A DNA stretch of 64,000 nt from Parasphaerochaeta coccoides DSM 17374 (GTDB taxonomy: Bacteria; Spirochaetota; Spirochaetia; Sphaerochaetales; Sphaerochaetaceae). The notes beneath the pieces are model-generated. The model was not told where the DNA came from, did no database searches, and saw only the letters and a list, made by a program, of their open reading frames with translations. How positions within the stretch are numbered: the stretch's first letter is position 1; each line of letters begins with the position of its first letter. Shown here one piece after another: positions 44,071 through 53,957 of this stretch. The stretch is taken from positions 1,488,001-1,552,000 of the forward strand of contig NC_015436.1 of assembly GCF_000208385.1 (NCBI RefSeq), written 5' to 3'. Both the position numbers and the translations under genes were made by a program.

Positions 44071-45030
44071 ATGAAAATCTCAACAGTATCAGTCATCGGA
44101 GCAGGTGCCGTAGGCGGCTATTATGGCAGTATCTTGTCCGCGTCACTGGGACGGGAAAAAGTCAAGTTCATCGTAGATAGACAGAGAAAAATCCGGTATG
44201 AGAAGGACGGTATCCACATAAATGGGAAACGCCAGGATCTCTCCTTCATTTCTCCGCAGGAGACCGTGCCGCCGGTGGACTTGATAATCATTGCGACAAA
44301 GAATACCTCCCTGAATGAAGCGGTGAAGGCTATAAAAAACCATGTCGGGCCGGAAACTACCATACTCAGCCTTCTCAATGGCATAGACAGTGAAGAAGAA
44401 CTTGCCTGCGCATACGGATCTGAAAAACTGCTTTATGGCTTCGTCACTGCCCTTAGCTCCCGTCATGACGGCAAGGACATCACAGTCACAGCACCGGGTC
44501 GCATTGTCTTTGGAGAAAAGGACAACATGCGCACTCCCCGTCTCACGGCTGTGGAACAGATACTTTCGTCAAGCGGCATCGAGACTGTCATTCCTGACGA
44601 TATCCTTCATGAGCTCTGGCTCAAGTTTGCACTCAACACCATGTACAACTCACTCTCGGCTCTGACGCATGCCAGCCTGGGAGATATGAGAAATGTGCCT
44701 GAAGTCGTGAAATGTCTCAATGAGATATTCGCTGAAGTGACCATGGCAGGAGCAACACGGGGCGTCATCCTTTCGGAAAAGGACAGGGATGTCATCAAAA
44801 ACATCATTGACCAGATGCCTCCCGACAGCTGGACTTCCATGCGGCAAGATATTGAATATGGGCGACCAACGGAAAACCGCTGGTTCTGCGGTACGGTAGC
44901 CCGCATCAGCAGAGAGAATGGCTTCCCCGCGCCGATGTGCCAGTATATCTTCACACTGCTTGATGCAGTGGATAAGGTTCGGCAGATACAGGTGAGGTCA
45001 AAACAGAAGCTGAACCTGCCAGCTTCCTGA
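44071..45030 (+). CDS. panE: 2-dehydropantoate 2-reductase family protein
   Basis: NADPH-dependent ketopantoate reductase (pantothenate/CoA pathway) of 319 aa. The Rossmann loop is VIGAGAVGGYYGSIL at the N-terminus. Later blocks are VDLIIIATKNTSLNEAVKAI, LSLLNGIDSEEELACAYG and the catalytic Lys region LWLKFALNTMYNSLSALTH; the ending DIEYGRPTENRWFCGTVAR also matches. AAGG precedes the ATG. Some family members reduce other 2-oxo acids, so the symbol is probable rather than certain. It lies 12 bases after the DtxR-family gene. Confidence 0.85.
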   Translation: MKISTVSVIGAGAVGGYYGSILSASLGREKVKFIVDRQRKIRYEKDGIHINGKRQDLSFISPQETVPPVDLIIIATKNTSLNEAVKAIKNHVGPETTILSLLNGIDSEEELACAYGSEKLLYGFVTALSSRHDGKDITVTAPGRIVFGEKDNMRTPRLTAVEQILSSSGIETVIPDDILHELWLKFALNTMYNSLSALTHASLGDMRNVPEVVKCLNEIFAEVTMAGATRGVILSEKDRDVIKNIIDQMPPDSWTSMRQDIEYGRPTENRWFCGTVARISRENGFPAPMCQYIFTLLDAVDKVRQIQVRSKQKLNLPAS

Positions 45031-45074
45031 AACCGCCACTTGGGTGTTCGTTATTATATTCATTCTTGTGTTCA

Positions 45075-45971
45075 TTATTTCTTTGCTGCCTTTTCCTGGG
45101 CTTCCATCATGAGGGGAAGCAGCTTGTCAGCCGCTGGACAGACGGCCAAGGCGTCTTCCATGGCGGAACGTGACAATGGCGCCATTCGGGATAAAGAGAC
45201 AAGCAAATTCTTATCAAGGACGCGGGCAGCAGGAACATTACGCTTCCGGGCAATATCATCCCGAACCAAGAAAAACGCGCGGGCAAAGGAACGCGCTGTC
45301 CGGGACAGGTATCTCCATCCGGGAAGTTTCTCCCATCCTGGCTTTTCAGGGCCTTTCGGAAGTGGAGCAAGCCGCATCAGCGCGGCTACCTTTTCTTCAA
45401 GCCCCGCTTTGGCAATTTCAGCGACCAGAGCAGAGCGCAGCACGAACAGATGTGCGACATCCTCAAGGGCATAGACAAGCTGGGAAGGAGTCAAGGGACG
45501 TTTCATCCAGTTGGTCATCTGGTTTTTCTTCTTCGAGCCCGATTTTTCCGATGAATCCGTAGATTCCGCGATCAAGGGAACATTCCGAGGAACATACTGT
45601 TCAATGAGTCCCGTAAGGTTGCCCATGAATCCCAAGGCCATCGCCATGACTCGCAGGTCACAGATGTTCCTAAGTTGAATGCCGTATTGCTTTCTCACCA
45701 AGGAAGCATCACTGGCACAATCGAACATAATCTTCTCAATGTCATCTGCCTCCAGAAAGGATTTCAAGGTTCTGGCAGAAACAATGAAAGGGTCAATCAG
45801 ATAGAAGTCATGCCCGTCATAAAGCTGGATGAGGCAGAGATGTTCGCCATAGACATGGAGGTTAAACTCCCCCTCAAAATCCATTGCCACAAGGTTGATG
45901 CCCTTCTGTCTCCAGGTGTCCAGCAATGACAAAAAGGCGTCATCAGAGGCAATGATGGTATAATCGCGCAT
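45075..45971 (-). CDS. rnd: Ribonuclease D
   Basis: DEDD-family 3'-5' exoribonuclease of 298 aa involved in tRNA 3' processing. The first exonuclease motif is MDFEGEFNLHVYG, the second FDCASDASLVRKQYGIQLRNICDLRVMA, and the third YALEDVAHL (Tyr...Asp, DEDDy). A C-terminal HRDC-like helical domain follows (RKRNVPAARVLDKNLLVSLSRM). The start is ATG 45971 with GGAAGG upstream; the longer ORF from 46091 runs back through the pckG terminator and is rejected. Confidence 0.92.
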   Translation of the reverse strand: MRDYTIIASDDAFLSLLDTWRQKGINLVAMDFEGEFNLHVYGEHLCLIQLYDGHDFYLIDPFIVSARTLKSFLEADDIEKIMFDCASDASLVRKQYGIQLRNICDLRVMAMALGFMGNLTGLIEQYVPRNVPLIAESTDSSEKSGSKKKNQMTNWMKRPLTPSQLVYALEDVAHLFVLRSALVAEIAKAGLEEKVAALMRLAPLPKGPEKPGWEKLPGWRYLSRTARSFARAFFLVRDDIARKRNVPAARVLDKNLLVSLSRMAPLSRSAMEDALAVCPAADKLLPLMMEAQEKAAKK

Positions 45972-46007
45972 ATCTTCTACCTTCCAAGGAAAACAATGAA
46001 AGTAATG

Positions 46008-46036
46008 AAAAACGTCCGCAGAGGAACCTGCGGACG
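46008..46036 (-). terminator. Intrinsic terminator after pckG
   Basis: On the minus strand CGTCCGCAG pairs perfectly with CTGCGGACG around a six-base loop, followed by five T residues. Confidence 0.93.
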
Positions 46037-46057
46037 CGTATGAATCATAAACCAATA

Positions 46058-47920
46058 CTAGCGGGAACAGCCGGAAGAACCACAGCAACAACCGCCCTTG
46101 GCCTTCTTGAGGTTCTTCTCAAGGGTGTCAAGGAACGCGGAAAGCTCTTTGGGCAGATGAGTACCGAACTTCGGATAGTGATTGGCACGGATGTCCTCCA
46201 CTTCCTTCAGCCAGCCATCCACATCTACTGACAGGAGAGTCTTCATAGTCTCCTCTGTCACGCCTTCAGGACGGTCGATGGCATCAGGAGTCGGCATGAT
46301 GCCGATTGCTGTGTCAACGCTCTTGGCAGTGCCTTCACAGGCTTCAAAGACCCACTTAAGGACACGGCTGTTCTCGCCGTAGCCAGGCCACATGAACTTG
46401 CCGTCATCCTTGCGGAACCAGTTGACATAGAAAATCTTGGGAAGCTTCTCCGGAGCCGGAGCGTTCTTGCCAATATTAATCCAATGCTGGAAGTAATCGC
46501 CCATGTGGTAGCCGCAGAACGGCAGCATGGCGAATGGGTCACGGCGGATGGTTCCGGCAGCAACGTCAAGCGCAGCGGCGGTAACTTCGGAACCGACAAT
46601 CGAACCAAGGAACACACCATGCTCCCATGAACGGCTCTGGTGTACCAGAGGGATGGTCTTGGGGCGGCGGCCTCCGAACAGGATGGCACTGACGGGTACT
46701 CCCTTTGGATCTTCCCAGTCGGAAGCAATGGACGGGCACTGGCTGGCTGGCGCGGTGAAACGGCTGTTCGGATGCGCGGCAGGCGGCTGCTCCTTGTTGT
46801 TCTTGTCCTGAATCCATGTATTGCCATGCCAGTCCGTAAGCGGACCGGGAGCATCGTAGCCGATTCCTTCCCACCAGACATCATTGTCCTCAGTGAGGGC
46901 AACGTTGGTGAAGATGGTGTTCTTGCTGGCGGCGACCAAGGCATTGTGGTTGGACTCATCACTGGTACCGGGCGCGACGCCAAAGAAACCAGCTTCAGGG
47001 TTGATGGCATAAAGACGACCATCGGAACCGAACTTCATCCAAGCAATATCATCACCCACAGTCTCGACCTTCCATCCGGGGATGGTGGGTACAAGCATGG
47101 CCAGGTTCGTTTTTCCACAGGCGGACGGGAAGGCGGCGGTGATGTAGCGAATCCTGCCTTCCGGGCTGGTAATCTTCAGGATGAGCATGTGCTCGGCCAG
47201 CCAGCCTTCATCACGCGCCAGAACAGAGGCAATGCGCAAGGCAAGGCACTTCTTTCCAAGCAAAGCGTTTCCGCCGTAACCGGAGCCATAGGACATGATC
47301 TCGCGGGTTTCAGGGAAATGGGCGATGTACTTGTGCTCCATCGGAGCGCAGGGCCATACGCCATTATCCGCCTCACCGTTTGCGAGGGGCTTGCCGACAC
47401 TGTGCAGACAGGGGACATAATAACCGTCCGTTCCCAGGACATCCAGGACGGGCTTGCCGACGCGGGTCATGATCTGCATGTTGCAGACGACATAGGCGCT
47501 GTCAGTAATCTCAACGCCGACCTTTGCAATCTCGGAGCCGACAGGACCCATGGAAAAAGGAATGACATACATGGTACGTCCCTTCATGCTGCCCGTGAAA
47601 AGCCCGTTCAGCGTAGCTTTCAGTTCCTTGGGATCCACCCAGTTGTTGGTAGGACCGGCATCCTCCTGCTTCTCGGAGGCGATGTATGTGCGTTTTTCGA
47701 CACGGGCTACGTCCGAAGGGTCGGAAGAAAAAAGCACGCTGCCAGGCTTCTTGGCAGGATTGAGACGAACGGCCAGCTTGCTATCCACCATCTCATTAAT
47801 CAAGGCGTCGTACTGTTCCTTGCTTCCATCTGCAATCACAATGTTGTCCGGAGTCGTAAGAGCCGCGACTTCATCAACCCACTTTTTCAGACCAGCATGT
47901 CGAATTTCATTCAGTTTCAT
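46058..47920 (-). CDS. pckG: Phosphoenolpyruvate carboxykinase (GTP) with Cys-rich tail
   Basis: GTP-type PEPCK of 620 aa interconverting oxaloacetate and PEP. The kinase loop [13 protein letters not shown], with the family Cys, lies near residue 280. Further blocks are [36 protein letters not shown] and FPWRKD-like [22 protein letters not shown]. The start is ATG 47920 with AAGGAG six bases upstream. The C-terminus ends [12 protein letters not shown], with four Cys in 12 residues, not part of the usual family and separated from the fold by a Lys-rich helix. It may be a metal or redox site; that is a guess. A strong terminator follows. Confidence 0.96.
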   Translation of the reverse strand: MKLNEIRHAGLKKWVDEVAALTTPDNIVIADGSKEQYDALINEMVDSKLAVRLNPAKKPGSVLFSSDPSDVARVEKRTYIASEKQEDAGPTNNWVDPKELKATLNGLFTGSMKGRTMYVIPFSMGPVGSEIAKVGVEITDSAYVVCNMQIMTRVGKPVLDVLGTDGYYVPCLHSVGKPLANGEADNGVWPCAPMEHKYIAHFPETREIMSYGSGYGGNALLGKKCLALRIASVLARDEGWLAEHMLILKITSPEGRIRYITAAFPSACGKTNLAMLVPTIPGWKVETVGDDIAWMKFGSDGRLYAINPEAGFFGVAPGTSDESNHNALVAASKNTIFTNVALTEDNDVWWEGIGYDAPGPLTDWHGNTWIQDKNNKEQPPAAHPNSRFTAPASQCPSIASDWEDPKGVPVSAILFGGRRPKTIPLVHQSRSWEHGVFLGSIVGSEVTAAALDVAAGTIRRDPFAMLPFCGYHMGDYFQHWINIGKNAPAPEKLPKIFYVNWFRKDDGKFMWPGYGENSRVLKWVFEACEGTAKSVDTAIGIMPTPDAIDRPEGVTEETMKTLLSVDVDGWLKEVEDIRANHYPKFGTHLPKELSAFLDTLEKNLKKAKGGCCCGSSGCSR

Positions 47921-48051
47921 TGACATCTCCTTATGCTTGACCAACCGGCAAACTTACGTCCGCCGAAGATTACGTTCTTGTTCAAAGATATCCCTTTTCC
48001 CCGTTCTTTAGCAATATGACCCACGAACTTGACACGTTTCATGCGGAAGGT

Positions 48052-48612
48052 TCACAACATCCCACCATGATTGCGCATATAATTGCTCAGATATACGTCT
48101 GGAGGAACATCCTTGGGATAATTAAAGAAAAGATCAGTGAATCTTTTGAGTTTCTGTTGAAAACCATCCTTGCGCGGCTGACCGGTCTCCTGCTCCTCAA
48201 TCAACCCGTACACGACTTCCTGGGCATTGGTCAGTTCATGGAGAGCTGTCTTGAGCCGACGGCTCAGGTCTGTGATTATCCGGCACATGTCGTCCGGATG
48301 TTTACGACTGAATTCCTTGAAATGCTCCATGTCAATTTCAGTCAAATCGGAATCTTCCATGGCTACCGCGGTCATGGTACGCGGTTCTTCCGCCAACAAT
48401 CCCATCTCCCCGAACATCGTTCCTGGCTCCTTGATTTCCACTAACATGAACTGTTTTGGCGTACCATGGTCAAGGTAAAGGACAATCTTGCCGGAACGCA
48501 ACTGGAACATGGAACGCCCTTCATCTCCCTGTTGATACAGGATCATACCTTCTTGCAGGTGTATGGTTTTTTCTTCCATGCTCCCTCCAGGGGAAGCCAG
48601 CGGATAATCCAT
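48052..48612 (-). CDS. Cyclic-nucleotide-binding-domain protein without visible HTH
   Basis: About 186 aa. The N-terminal 120 residues form a cNMP-binding beta-roll: LQEGMILYQQGDEGRSMFQLRSGKIVLYL, then GTMFGEMGLLAEEPRTMTAVA, the phosphate-binding cassette with Gly-Glu and Arg-Thr. A helix follows, and the rest (ALHELTNAQEVVYGLIEEQ and beyond) is helical, without the Crp winged-helix pattern. It is therefore probably a sensor that acts through protein contacts. ATG 48612 (GAAGGAGAGGGG upstream) is chosen; ATG 48579 (GGAGGG) is a close alternative. The ligand is unknown. It is upstream of pckG on the same strand. Confidence 0.8.
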   Translation of the reverse strand: MDYPLASPGGSMEEKTIHLQEGMILYQQGDEGRSMFQLRSGKIVLYLDHGTPKQFMLVEIKEPGTMFGEMGLLAEEPRTMTAVAMEDSDLTEIDMEHFKEFSRKHPDDMCRIITDLSRRLKTALHELTNAQEVVYGLIEEQETGQPRKDGFQQKLKRFTDLFFNYPKDVPPDVYLSNYMRNHGGML

Positions 48613-48862
48613 GCTTCCCCTCTCCTTCATATATAGACCCAATATACAAAGAAGTACGATGTTCAGGCAAGAAAAGCCTCCGGGTATTGGTCGATGGTAT
48701 AGGTCGATGCACTGACGGTGGTTGAATGAGATGCCTCGTCCCGTTATGATATGTCCGTACCTATGGATTGGAAGCGTACAACACGAGTACGGCAAAACCG
48801 CACGGAGAGGGAATGAAGCCGAAGGCGTAATTCCCGGTGATTCCGGGGTACAGGGAGCTGTC

Positions 48863-51157
48863 ATGGAACTTGCCATGCCTGCGGGAAGCCTCCAGTCGGC
48901 TTTGCAGGCTTTTTCTAGTGGAGCGGATGCCGTTTACCTCGGCCTGAAAAACTTTTCCGCCCGTCGAGGCGCGACCAATTTCTCTTTCGGGGAACTGATG
49001 GTTCTGCGCCATCTGGCCGATAAGCAAAAAAAGAAAATCTACGTCACGGTCAATACAGTCATCACCGATGCCGAGCTGTGCCGTGTGACCAGCACGCTCC
49101 GGGCCATCGCCTTCATCGGTTGTGAGGGTGTCATTGTCCAGGACTTAGGTGTTGCCCGCCTCGTGCGCAAGGATTTCCCCTCCCTGCCCCTCCACGCTTC
49201 TACACAGCTTGCCGTCCATACCATAGAGGGAGTCAAAGCCCTCCAGGAACTCGGATTCTCACGTGTCGTCCTCTCACGGGAACTGACTCTCGATGAAATC
49301 CAGGTAATCAGAACCGCCTGCCCTGATGTAGAAATCAAGGTATTCATCCATGGGGCTGAATGCTATGGCTTCTCCGGACTGTGCATGGCAAGCAGTCAGC
49401 TCTGCGGTCGCAGCGCAAACAAAGGCGAGTGCGCCCAAATTTGCCGCACATGGTTTGAAGCAAAGAAAGACCCCTCCGTACCGGCTTCGCATTCACCGCT
49501 CCCGCCTGACAAGAAAAAAGGATGGTTCTTTTCCATGGCTGACCTCAACGGAACCGGTGCCGTCGCCCGCCTTCGGGACATGGGCATTGATTCTTTGAAA
49601 GTGGAAGGAAGAATGAAGAACCCCGCCTATGTACGCGCGACGACCCGCCTGTACCGAGCAATCCTCGACAAAGACTCATCCACCGATAGAGTGCAGGAAA
49701 TGGAAGATGATGTCCTGGCCTCCTTCGGCCGCACCAACGGAGGAAGCTGGCTGGCCGCCTACGGCAGGTCGGGAGCAAAACCTGTGGACAGGCAGAGCGG
49801 TTCCGTGCTGACCCAAGGCATTCCAGGACATCAGGGACTGCCGGTCGGAACCGTAGAAGGTATCCACGAAGCATCCGGTACGCTCTGGCTCAAGATAGCA
49901 CTAAGCCATGGCATATCGCTGCACGATGGACTCATGTATCAGATTCCCACAGACGGCACTCCGTATATCGACATCCGTTTTCATGTCGGAGCATTGGCGG
50001 ACAGCCGTGGCAGACGTATTGTGGCCGCCTCATCAGGCTCTACCGTCCATGTCGCGCTCCTACGGGAAAACAGTGATGCGCTTCCCTGCGAAGGAACCAT
50101 GGTATCCCTTGTCTCAGCGCATGACAGCACCCTCGCGCTGCTGAACGAAAACCTCCCACGGGCAAAACATCCCATCCCCATGACAGTGAAACTCGCTGAT
50201 GGCTTCCTCACAATCCACACGGAAAATACCCGTGACTACCTTCCCCTATGGAACATCAACCGGACATATCCCTGTGACATCCAGAAAGCCCGCATTCCGC
50301 AGGATGCAGGGAAGAATCTCAGAAGCATCCTGGAGGCTTCTGATACCAGCTTCCTCACCTTGGGAAAACTCACCATTGAGAATCATACATCCCTGGCCGA
50401 CCATGAAGTGTTCATGCCCTTGTCCGCCCTCAAGGAAATCCGCCGCCAGTGGTATGAAGCCCTTGATGCCGAGCTACAGAAGTGGCTGGAGGAAATCCCC
50501 GCCGTCGAAAGTGCCTCCCATCCCTCACGGCCAATGCAAAACAACTTTGCCCTGTTGCCCCCGCGCGTTCTTCTCAATGACCCTGTGACCGGAAATCCAT
50601 GGATACGACCGGAAGCAGTATGGGCAGCCCTGGAATCCGGCGGGGATGTATCTTCCCTTCTTCCAGCAGTTGATGGAGTTTCCTATCTCTGCCTGCCCCC
50701 GGTGATGTTCACCGAAGCGGAAACAATGCAGTACGTGAATATGATTATGAGAGCCTTGGACGGATGCAAGGTCCGTGTCGGCTTGAACAACATTGGTCAG
50801 ATTCGCTGGGCGGCACGGAATCCCGATGTACCTGTATTCTGCGATGCATATTTCTACCTTGGGAACCGGCAGGCGGCAATGAACATGGCTGAAAAACTAC
50901 CGTCTCTGACAGGCGGCTATCATTGGCTGGAAAGCTCCACTCCTCCCGATGCCGCCTCATGGCCGTTCCCGCCGTCCTTGGTCGGAACAGGATTCGTCCC
51001 GCCCCTATTCATCAGCCGTAGTTGTTTCCGTCATGATTCCCTGGGTCTTTCCTGTTCAGGCTGCCCCCGCTCCGGTTCCTGGCATGTCACTCAGACTGGC
51101 AAGAAATACAAAGTGACGGTGGACACCTGCATCACCGTGGTAAGCCAGGCGGGTTGA
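48863..51157 (+). CDS. Peptidase U32 family protein (collagenase-like)
   Basis: A 764-aa member of the U32 group, whose studied members mostly serve in tRNA or rRNA hydroxylation (TrhP/RlhA) rather than proteolysis. The N-terminal barrel has MPAGSLQSALQAFSSGADAVYLG, the family opener, and the signature block ECYGFSGLCMASSQLCGRS with NKGECAQICR. The Cys residues here are candidate iron-sulfur ligands. A further Cys cluster near the end (LSCSGCPRSGS, then DTCITVV) completes it. The start is ATG 48863 with GGGAG upstream; the in-frame extension from 48722 lacks support. The substrate RNA is unknown. Confidence 0.9.
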   Translation: MELAMPAGSLQSALQAFSSGADAVYLGLKNFSARRGATNFSFGELMVLRHLADKQKKKIYVTVNTVITDAELCRVTSTLRAIAFIGCEGVIVQDLGVARLVRKDFPSLPLHASTQLAVHTIEGVKALQELGFSRVVLSRELTLDEIQVIRTACPDVEIKVFIHGAECYGFSGLCMASSQLCGRSANKGECAQICRTWFEAKKDPSVPASHSPLPPDKKKGWFFSMADLNGTGAVARLRDMGIDSLKVEGRMKNPAYVRATTRLYRAILDKDSSTDRVQEMEDDVLASFGRTNGGSWLAAYGRSGAKPVDRQSGSVLTQGIPGHQGLPVGTVEGIHEASGTLWLKIALSHGISLHDGLMYQIPTDGTPYIDIRFHVGALADSRGRRIVAASSGSTVHVALLRENSDALPCEGTMVSLVSAHDSTLALLNENLPRAKHPIPMTVKLADGFLTIHTENTRDYLPLWNINRTYPCDIQKARIPQDAGKNLRSILEASDTSFLTLGKLTIENHTSLADHEVFMPLSALKEIRRQWYEALDAELQKWLEEIPAVESASHPSRPMQNNFALLPPRVLLNDPVTGNPWIRPEAVWAALESGGDVSSLLPAVDGVSYLCLPPVMFTEAETMQYVNMIMRALDGCKVRVGLNNIGQIRWAARNPDVPVFCDAYFYLGNRQAAMNMAEKLPSLTGGYHWLESSTPPDAASWPFPPSLVGTGFVPPLFISRSCFRHDSLGLSCSGCPRSGSWHVTQTGKKYKVTVDTCITVVSQAG

Positions 51158-51203
51158 GTCCGCAACAGGGAGGAACACAGTCCCTGCTCCGCTCTGCCAA
51201 GAT

Positions 51204-51242
51204 AAAAGCATCCCCCGCATGCCGCACCCAGGCATACGGGGG
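51204..51242 (-). terminator. Hairpin terminator for asd
   Basis: CCCCCGCATGCC (51212-51223) pairs with GGCATACGGGGG (51231-51242) with one mismatch. Read on the minus strand it is followed by ATGCTTTT, a short U-run. It lies between two converging genes and may serve both. Confidence 0.6.
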
Positions 51243-51268
51243 AATCATCACGTACTGTTTAAAAAAGT

Positions 51269-52294
51269 TTATTTTCTTAGACCGAATTTCTCCGCGAAAA
51301 GCTCGGCATTCTGGATGGAACCGCCAGCTGCGCCCTTGACGATATTGTTGACCAGAAGTACGAACCCAATCTTCCGAGCCTGTTTCTTCACGCGACCGGT
51401 ATAGACCACCATGCCACGGGGCTCGCCCCAGAAAGCCAACTTGGACTGGGGGAACCTGACCTCATCACTGTAGACAATCGGCTGAACCGGAGATGAAGGC
51501 AGATGAGGGAATCCCTTAAATTCATTCCAATCACGGATGACATCCTCGACATCCACCTCCTGTTCAAATTCTACCCAGACGCTTTCCATATGCCCGAAAA
51601 TGACGGGAACACGGATGCAGTAAGCATAGACGGCAGGATTGATGTCCAAGATTTTCTTGATTTCCTTCTCAACTTTTTCTTCTTCCCCTCCAATGTAAGG
51701 GATGACGTTACCGCTGATATCCAACGCCGAGAGGCCGGGATATCCGGCACCGCTGATTGACTGATAGCTGCTGACCGAGATTTCCTTGATACCATACTTC
51801 TTCAAAGGCGCAAGAGCTACCGCAAGTCCAGTGGTCGCGCAGTTTGCATTGGTCACGACGCTTCCAATTGTGGGATACCCTTGGGAAGGAACCCAGTCGA
51901 GTTGTTCAGGATTAGCTTCAGGAATCAGGATGGGGATATTCTTTTCATAGCGCAGCGATGCCGCGTTGGAGAACACGTTGAAGCCTCGCCCGCGTAAATC
52001 CTTCTCTATGTCACTGGCGACTTCCGCCGGCAGGGCAGAAAAGACGAACCGGACATCCATTGCTTTCAAGGCATCAGGGTCATAGGCCTGGATGCGTACG
52101 TCATGCAATTCAGGAGGGAAATCAAAGGGAAGAAGCCAATGAACGGATTCGCTGTACGTATGCCCCACCCGGCGTTCCGAAGCAATGACAGCCGTAAGGT
52201 TGAACCAAGGATGCCGGGAAAGCATCCAGGTGAAGACTTGTCCGACCGCACCGGTAGCACCCAGCACGGCAACATTGATTTTCTTGTTGCTCAT
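51269..52294 (-). CDS. asd: Aspartate-semialdehyde dehydrogenase
   Basis: NADPH-dependent enzyme of 341 aa reducing aspartyl phosphate to the semialdehyde in Lys/Met/Thr synthesis. The Rossmann motif VAVLGATGAVGQVFTWML is N-terminal; the active-site Cys lies in VTNANCATTGLAVALAPL. SISGAGYPGLSALDISGNVIPYIGGEE and IRVPVIFGHMESVWVEFE match the archaeal/fungal-like branch rather than the Gram-negative one. The start is ATG 52294 with AAAGGAA upstream; the longer ORF from 52393 is rejected. Confidence 0.95.
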   Translation of the reverse strand: MSNKKINVAVLGATGAVGQVFTWMLSRHPWFNLTAVIASERRVGHTYSESVHWLLPFDFPPELHDVRIQAYDPDALKAMDVRFVFSALPAEVASDIEKDLRGRGFNVFSNAASLRYEKNIPILIPEANPEQLDWVPSQGYPTIGSVVTNANCATTGLAVALAPLKKYGIKEISVSSYQSISGAGYPGLSALDISGNVIPYIGGEEEKVEKEIKKILDINPAVYAYCIRVPVIFGHMESVWVEFEQEVDVEDVIRDWNEFKGFPHLPSSPVQPIVYSDEVRFPQSKLAFWGEPRGMVVYTGRVKKQARKIGFVLLVNNIVKGAAGGSIQNAELFAEKFGLRK

Positions 52295-52531
52295 TGTATG
52301 TTCCTTTCCTCGGTACGTTGCAAAAGGTTGTTGTACGAGTGTTGAGGAATACAGTAGCGATTTATCTGAACAATTACAATGGTTTTTACACAAAAAAGTG
52401 ATATAACATACAATATGTTAACATAATAACACAAATTTCATTATACTGAACTTTTCCATCAGAATCCGCTACGAATCATCACGAGTAATAATGTATCGCT
52501 TTACAGGAAATCAGTACAGAGGCCGGATTGG
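52295..52531. other. AT-rich intergenic stretch
   Basis: Upstream region of asd with AT-rich sequence around 52370-52440 (for example ATACAATATGTTAACATAATAACAC). It probably holds the asd promoter and degraded sequence before the ATPase remnant. I see no intact gene. Confidence 0.4.
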
Positions 52532-52693
52532 CTGTTCCCCTTTTCATGTGGGGAACTTTCTGCTCATTTCGGTTTGCCGGAAGAACGGAAATTGTTGGAA
52601 AATCGTCTTATCTTCGGCTCTTATCCAGAAATCATCAAAGACATCACCAGGGTAAAGGAAAACCTTACGTTCAAGAATCTTCCTCTCCCGTGA
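52532..52693 (+). pseudogene. Remnant of AAA-type ATPase (DUF4143-associated family)
   Basis: An open stretch of 53 codons ending in TGA translates to LFPFSCGELSAHFGLPEERK followed by LLENRLIFGSYPEIIKDIT. This is the characteristic middle part of the AAA_14/DUF4143 ATPases (L.P.SF.EL, EER.LLE.RLI.GSYPEV). The rest of the roughly 400-aa protein is missing on both sides, and there is no start codon context. The 3' end overlaps the converging DUF2974 gene by about 20 bases. The fragment looks like debris from an accessory gene, lost by deletion. Confidence 0.6.
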
Positions 52694-53807
52694 TTTTCCT
52701 GGTCGCAAAATCCTTGATTGTGACCACCGCCGCCTTGAACCATTCGTACACCAGTCGGCGGATGAAAGAACGGGTATCAGGATCAAGCTCCTTGATGGCA
52801 GCCAACGCACTGCCGAGCTTACCCATGATGTCTTCCGTCAGATCCTGGAAAGTGACTGCCCCCGTAGCCTTCACCACGCTGTACAGAGCATCAATGAAAC
52901 GCTCGCGACCCTCATCGTCCAACGATGACAACCACATCTCCATGGTTCTGTTGAATACCACGGCATCAGGACTCAAACCGTCCGCGACCACGAAGTCTCC
53001 TTCCGGCGATATCTTCCATGAAAAAGGATCGTGCTGGAGTATGCCCACCCTGCGGCTTCCGACGATGGTATATTCCGCCAGATTGTTATGAAGGAGCATG
53101 CCGATTATGGACGCATGAGGAACAGTAGCCTTGACCTTCTTCCACAGGGGATGATCCTTGAACTCCCTGTGGATGTCCTCATGGAAGCCCGGCCCGTCAT
53201 GGTCATAGACGGCAATGATGTCCTGCTCCATACGGTCGGCACAACGGAGAGCCGCATAGACGGCCAGGTTGCCGCCCTTGGAATGTCCTCCTATCCGCAG
53301 AGGGCGTCCGATGAGTCCGTGAACATTCCGCAGATAGTCCGCCGCTTCCTCCTGTGAAGGAATAGGAGTCATGAACGCCATGTTGAAGTCTTCCTTCCAT
53401 CCGATGAACGTAGCGTCCGTACCTCTGAATGCTACATAAGCCGTTCCATCTTCCAACAGGAAGGTCAGCGCCGAGAACTGTTTTTCCGTATCGACATCAA
53501 AGGAATTCACGTAATAGGCTAGCCCGACCGAAGCAAAACGATGGCTTTGACGGAGTACGGAGATCAACTCCCTGTTATGCTTCTCATCGACCGCCTGCTT
53601 GAAGAAATCATCAGGGATACCGGCCTCCAGGAATTCCGCAAGGCTGACAGGAGCAAGATTGCCAGCCGCCATCCCTTCCAAAGATGTTTCAAGCCCGGTG
53701 AAATTCATATAGGAAAGCTGGGACAGCACTAAGCTATCCACCTCAGTGAACGATTTTTCCGCAAAAGTCCTGTTCTCATCCCACGTATAGTCAATGATGT
53801 TCCTCAT
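52671..53807 (-). CDS. DUF2974 alpha/beta-hydrolase (Mbeg1-like lipase)
   Basis: Putative lipase/esterase of 378 aa. The nucleophile elbow GGHSKGGNLAVYAALR places Ser near residue 176 in a G-H-S-K-G form. AYVAFRGTDATFIGWKEDFN upstream is the DUF2974 hallmark (FRGTD.....W.ED). Candidate catalytic Asp and His follow (VYDHDGPGFHED). No signal peptide is seen, so it is likely cytoplasmic. The start is ATG 53807 with GGGAGG six bases upstream; another ATG two codons earlier overlaps the site. Substrate unknown. Confidence 0.9.
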   Translation of the reverse strand: MRNIIDYTWDENRTFAEKSFTEVDSLVLSQLSYMNFTGLETSLEGMAAGNLAPVSLAEFLEAGIPDDFFKQAVDEKHNRELISVLRQSHRFASVGLAYYVNSFDVDTEKQFSALTFLLEDGTAYVAFRGTDATFIGWKEDFNMAFMTPIPSQEEAADYLRNVHGLIGRPLRIGGHSKGGNLAVYAALRCADRMEQDIIAVYDHDGPGFHEDIHREFKDHPLWKKVKATVPHASIIGMLLHNNLAEYTIVGSRRVGILQHDPFSWKISPEGDFVVADGLSPDAVVFNRTMEMWLSSLDDEGRERFIDALYSVVKATGAVTFQDLTEDIMGKLGSALAAIKELDPDTRSFIRRLVYEWFKAAVVTIKDFATRKITGEEDS

Positions 53808-53957
53808 ATGCATCCTCCCGTCCGGGAAACAATCTATGTTAATCGAGGATATCTTCTATGTATAGGATACTATGGGATGAGTGGTGACAGCTACTCCATG
53901 AGTGATGGATTTTCTTGACGCAACAGTCGTTTCACAGGAGAAGTTCCGGCAGAATAC

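Noticed and set aside
46640-47923. 427-aa plus-strand ORF opposite pckG
   Set aside because: Antisense shadow of a highly conserved enzyme; no start signals and no recognisable domain.
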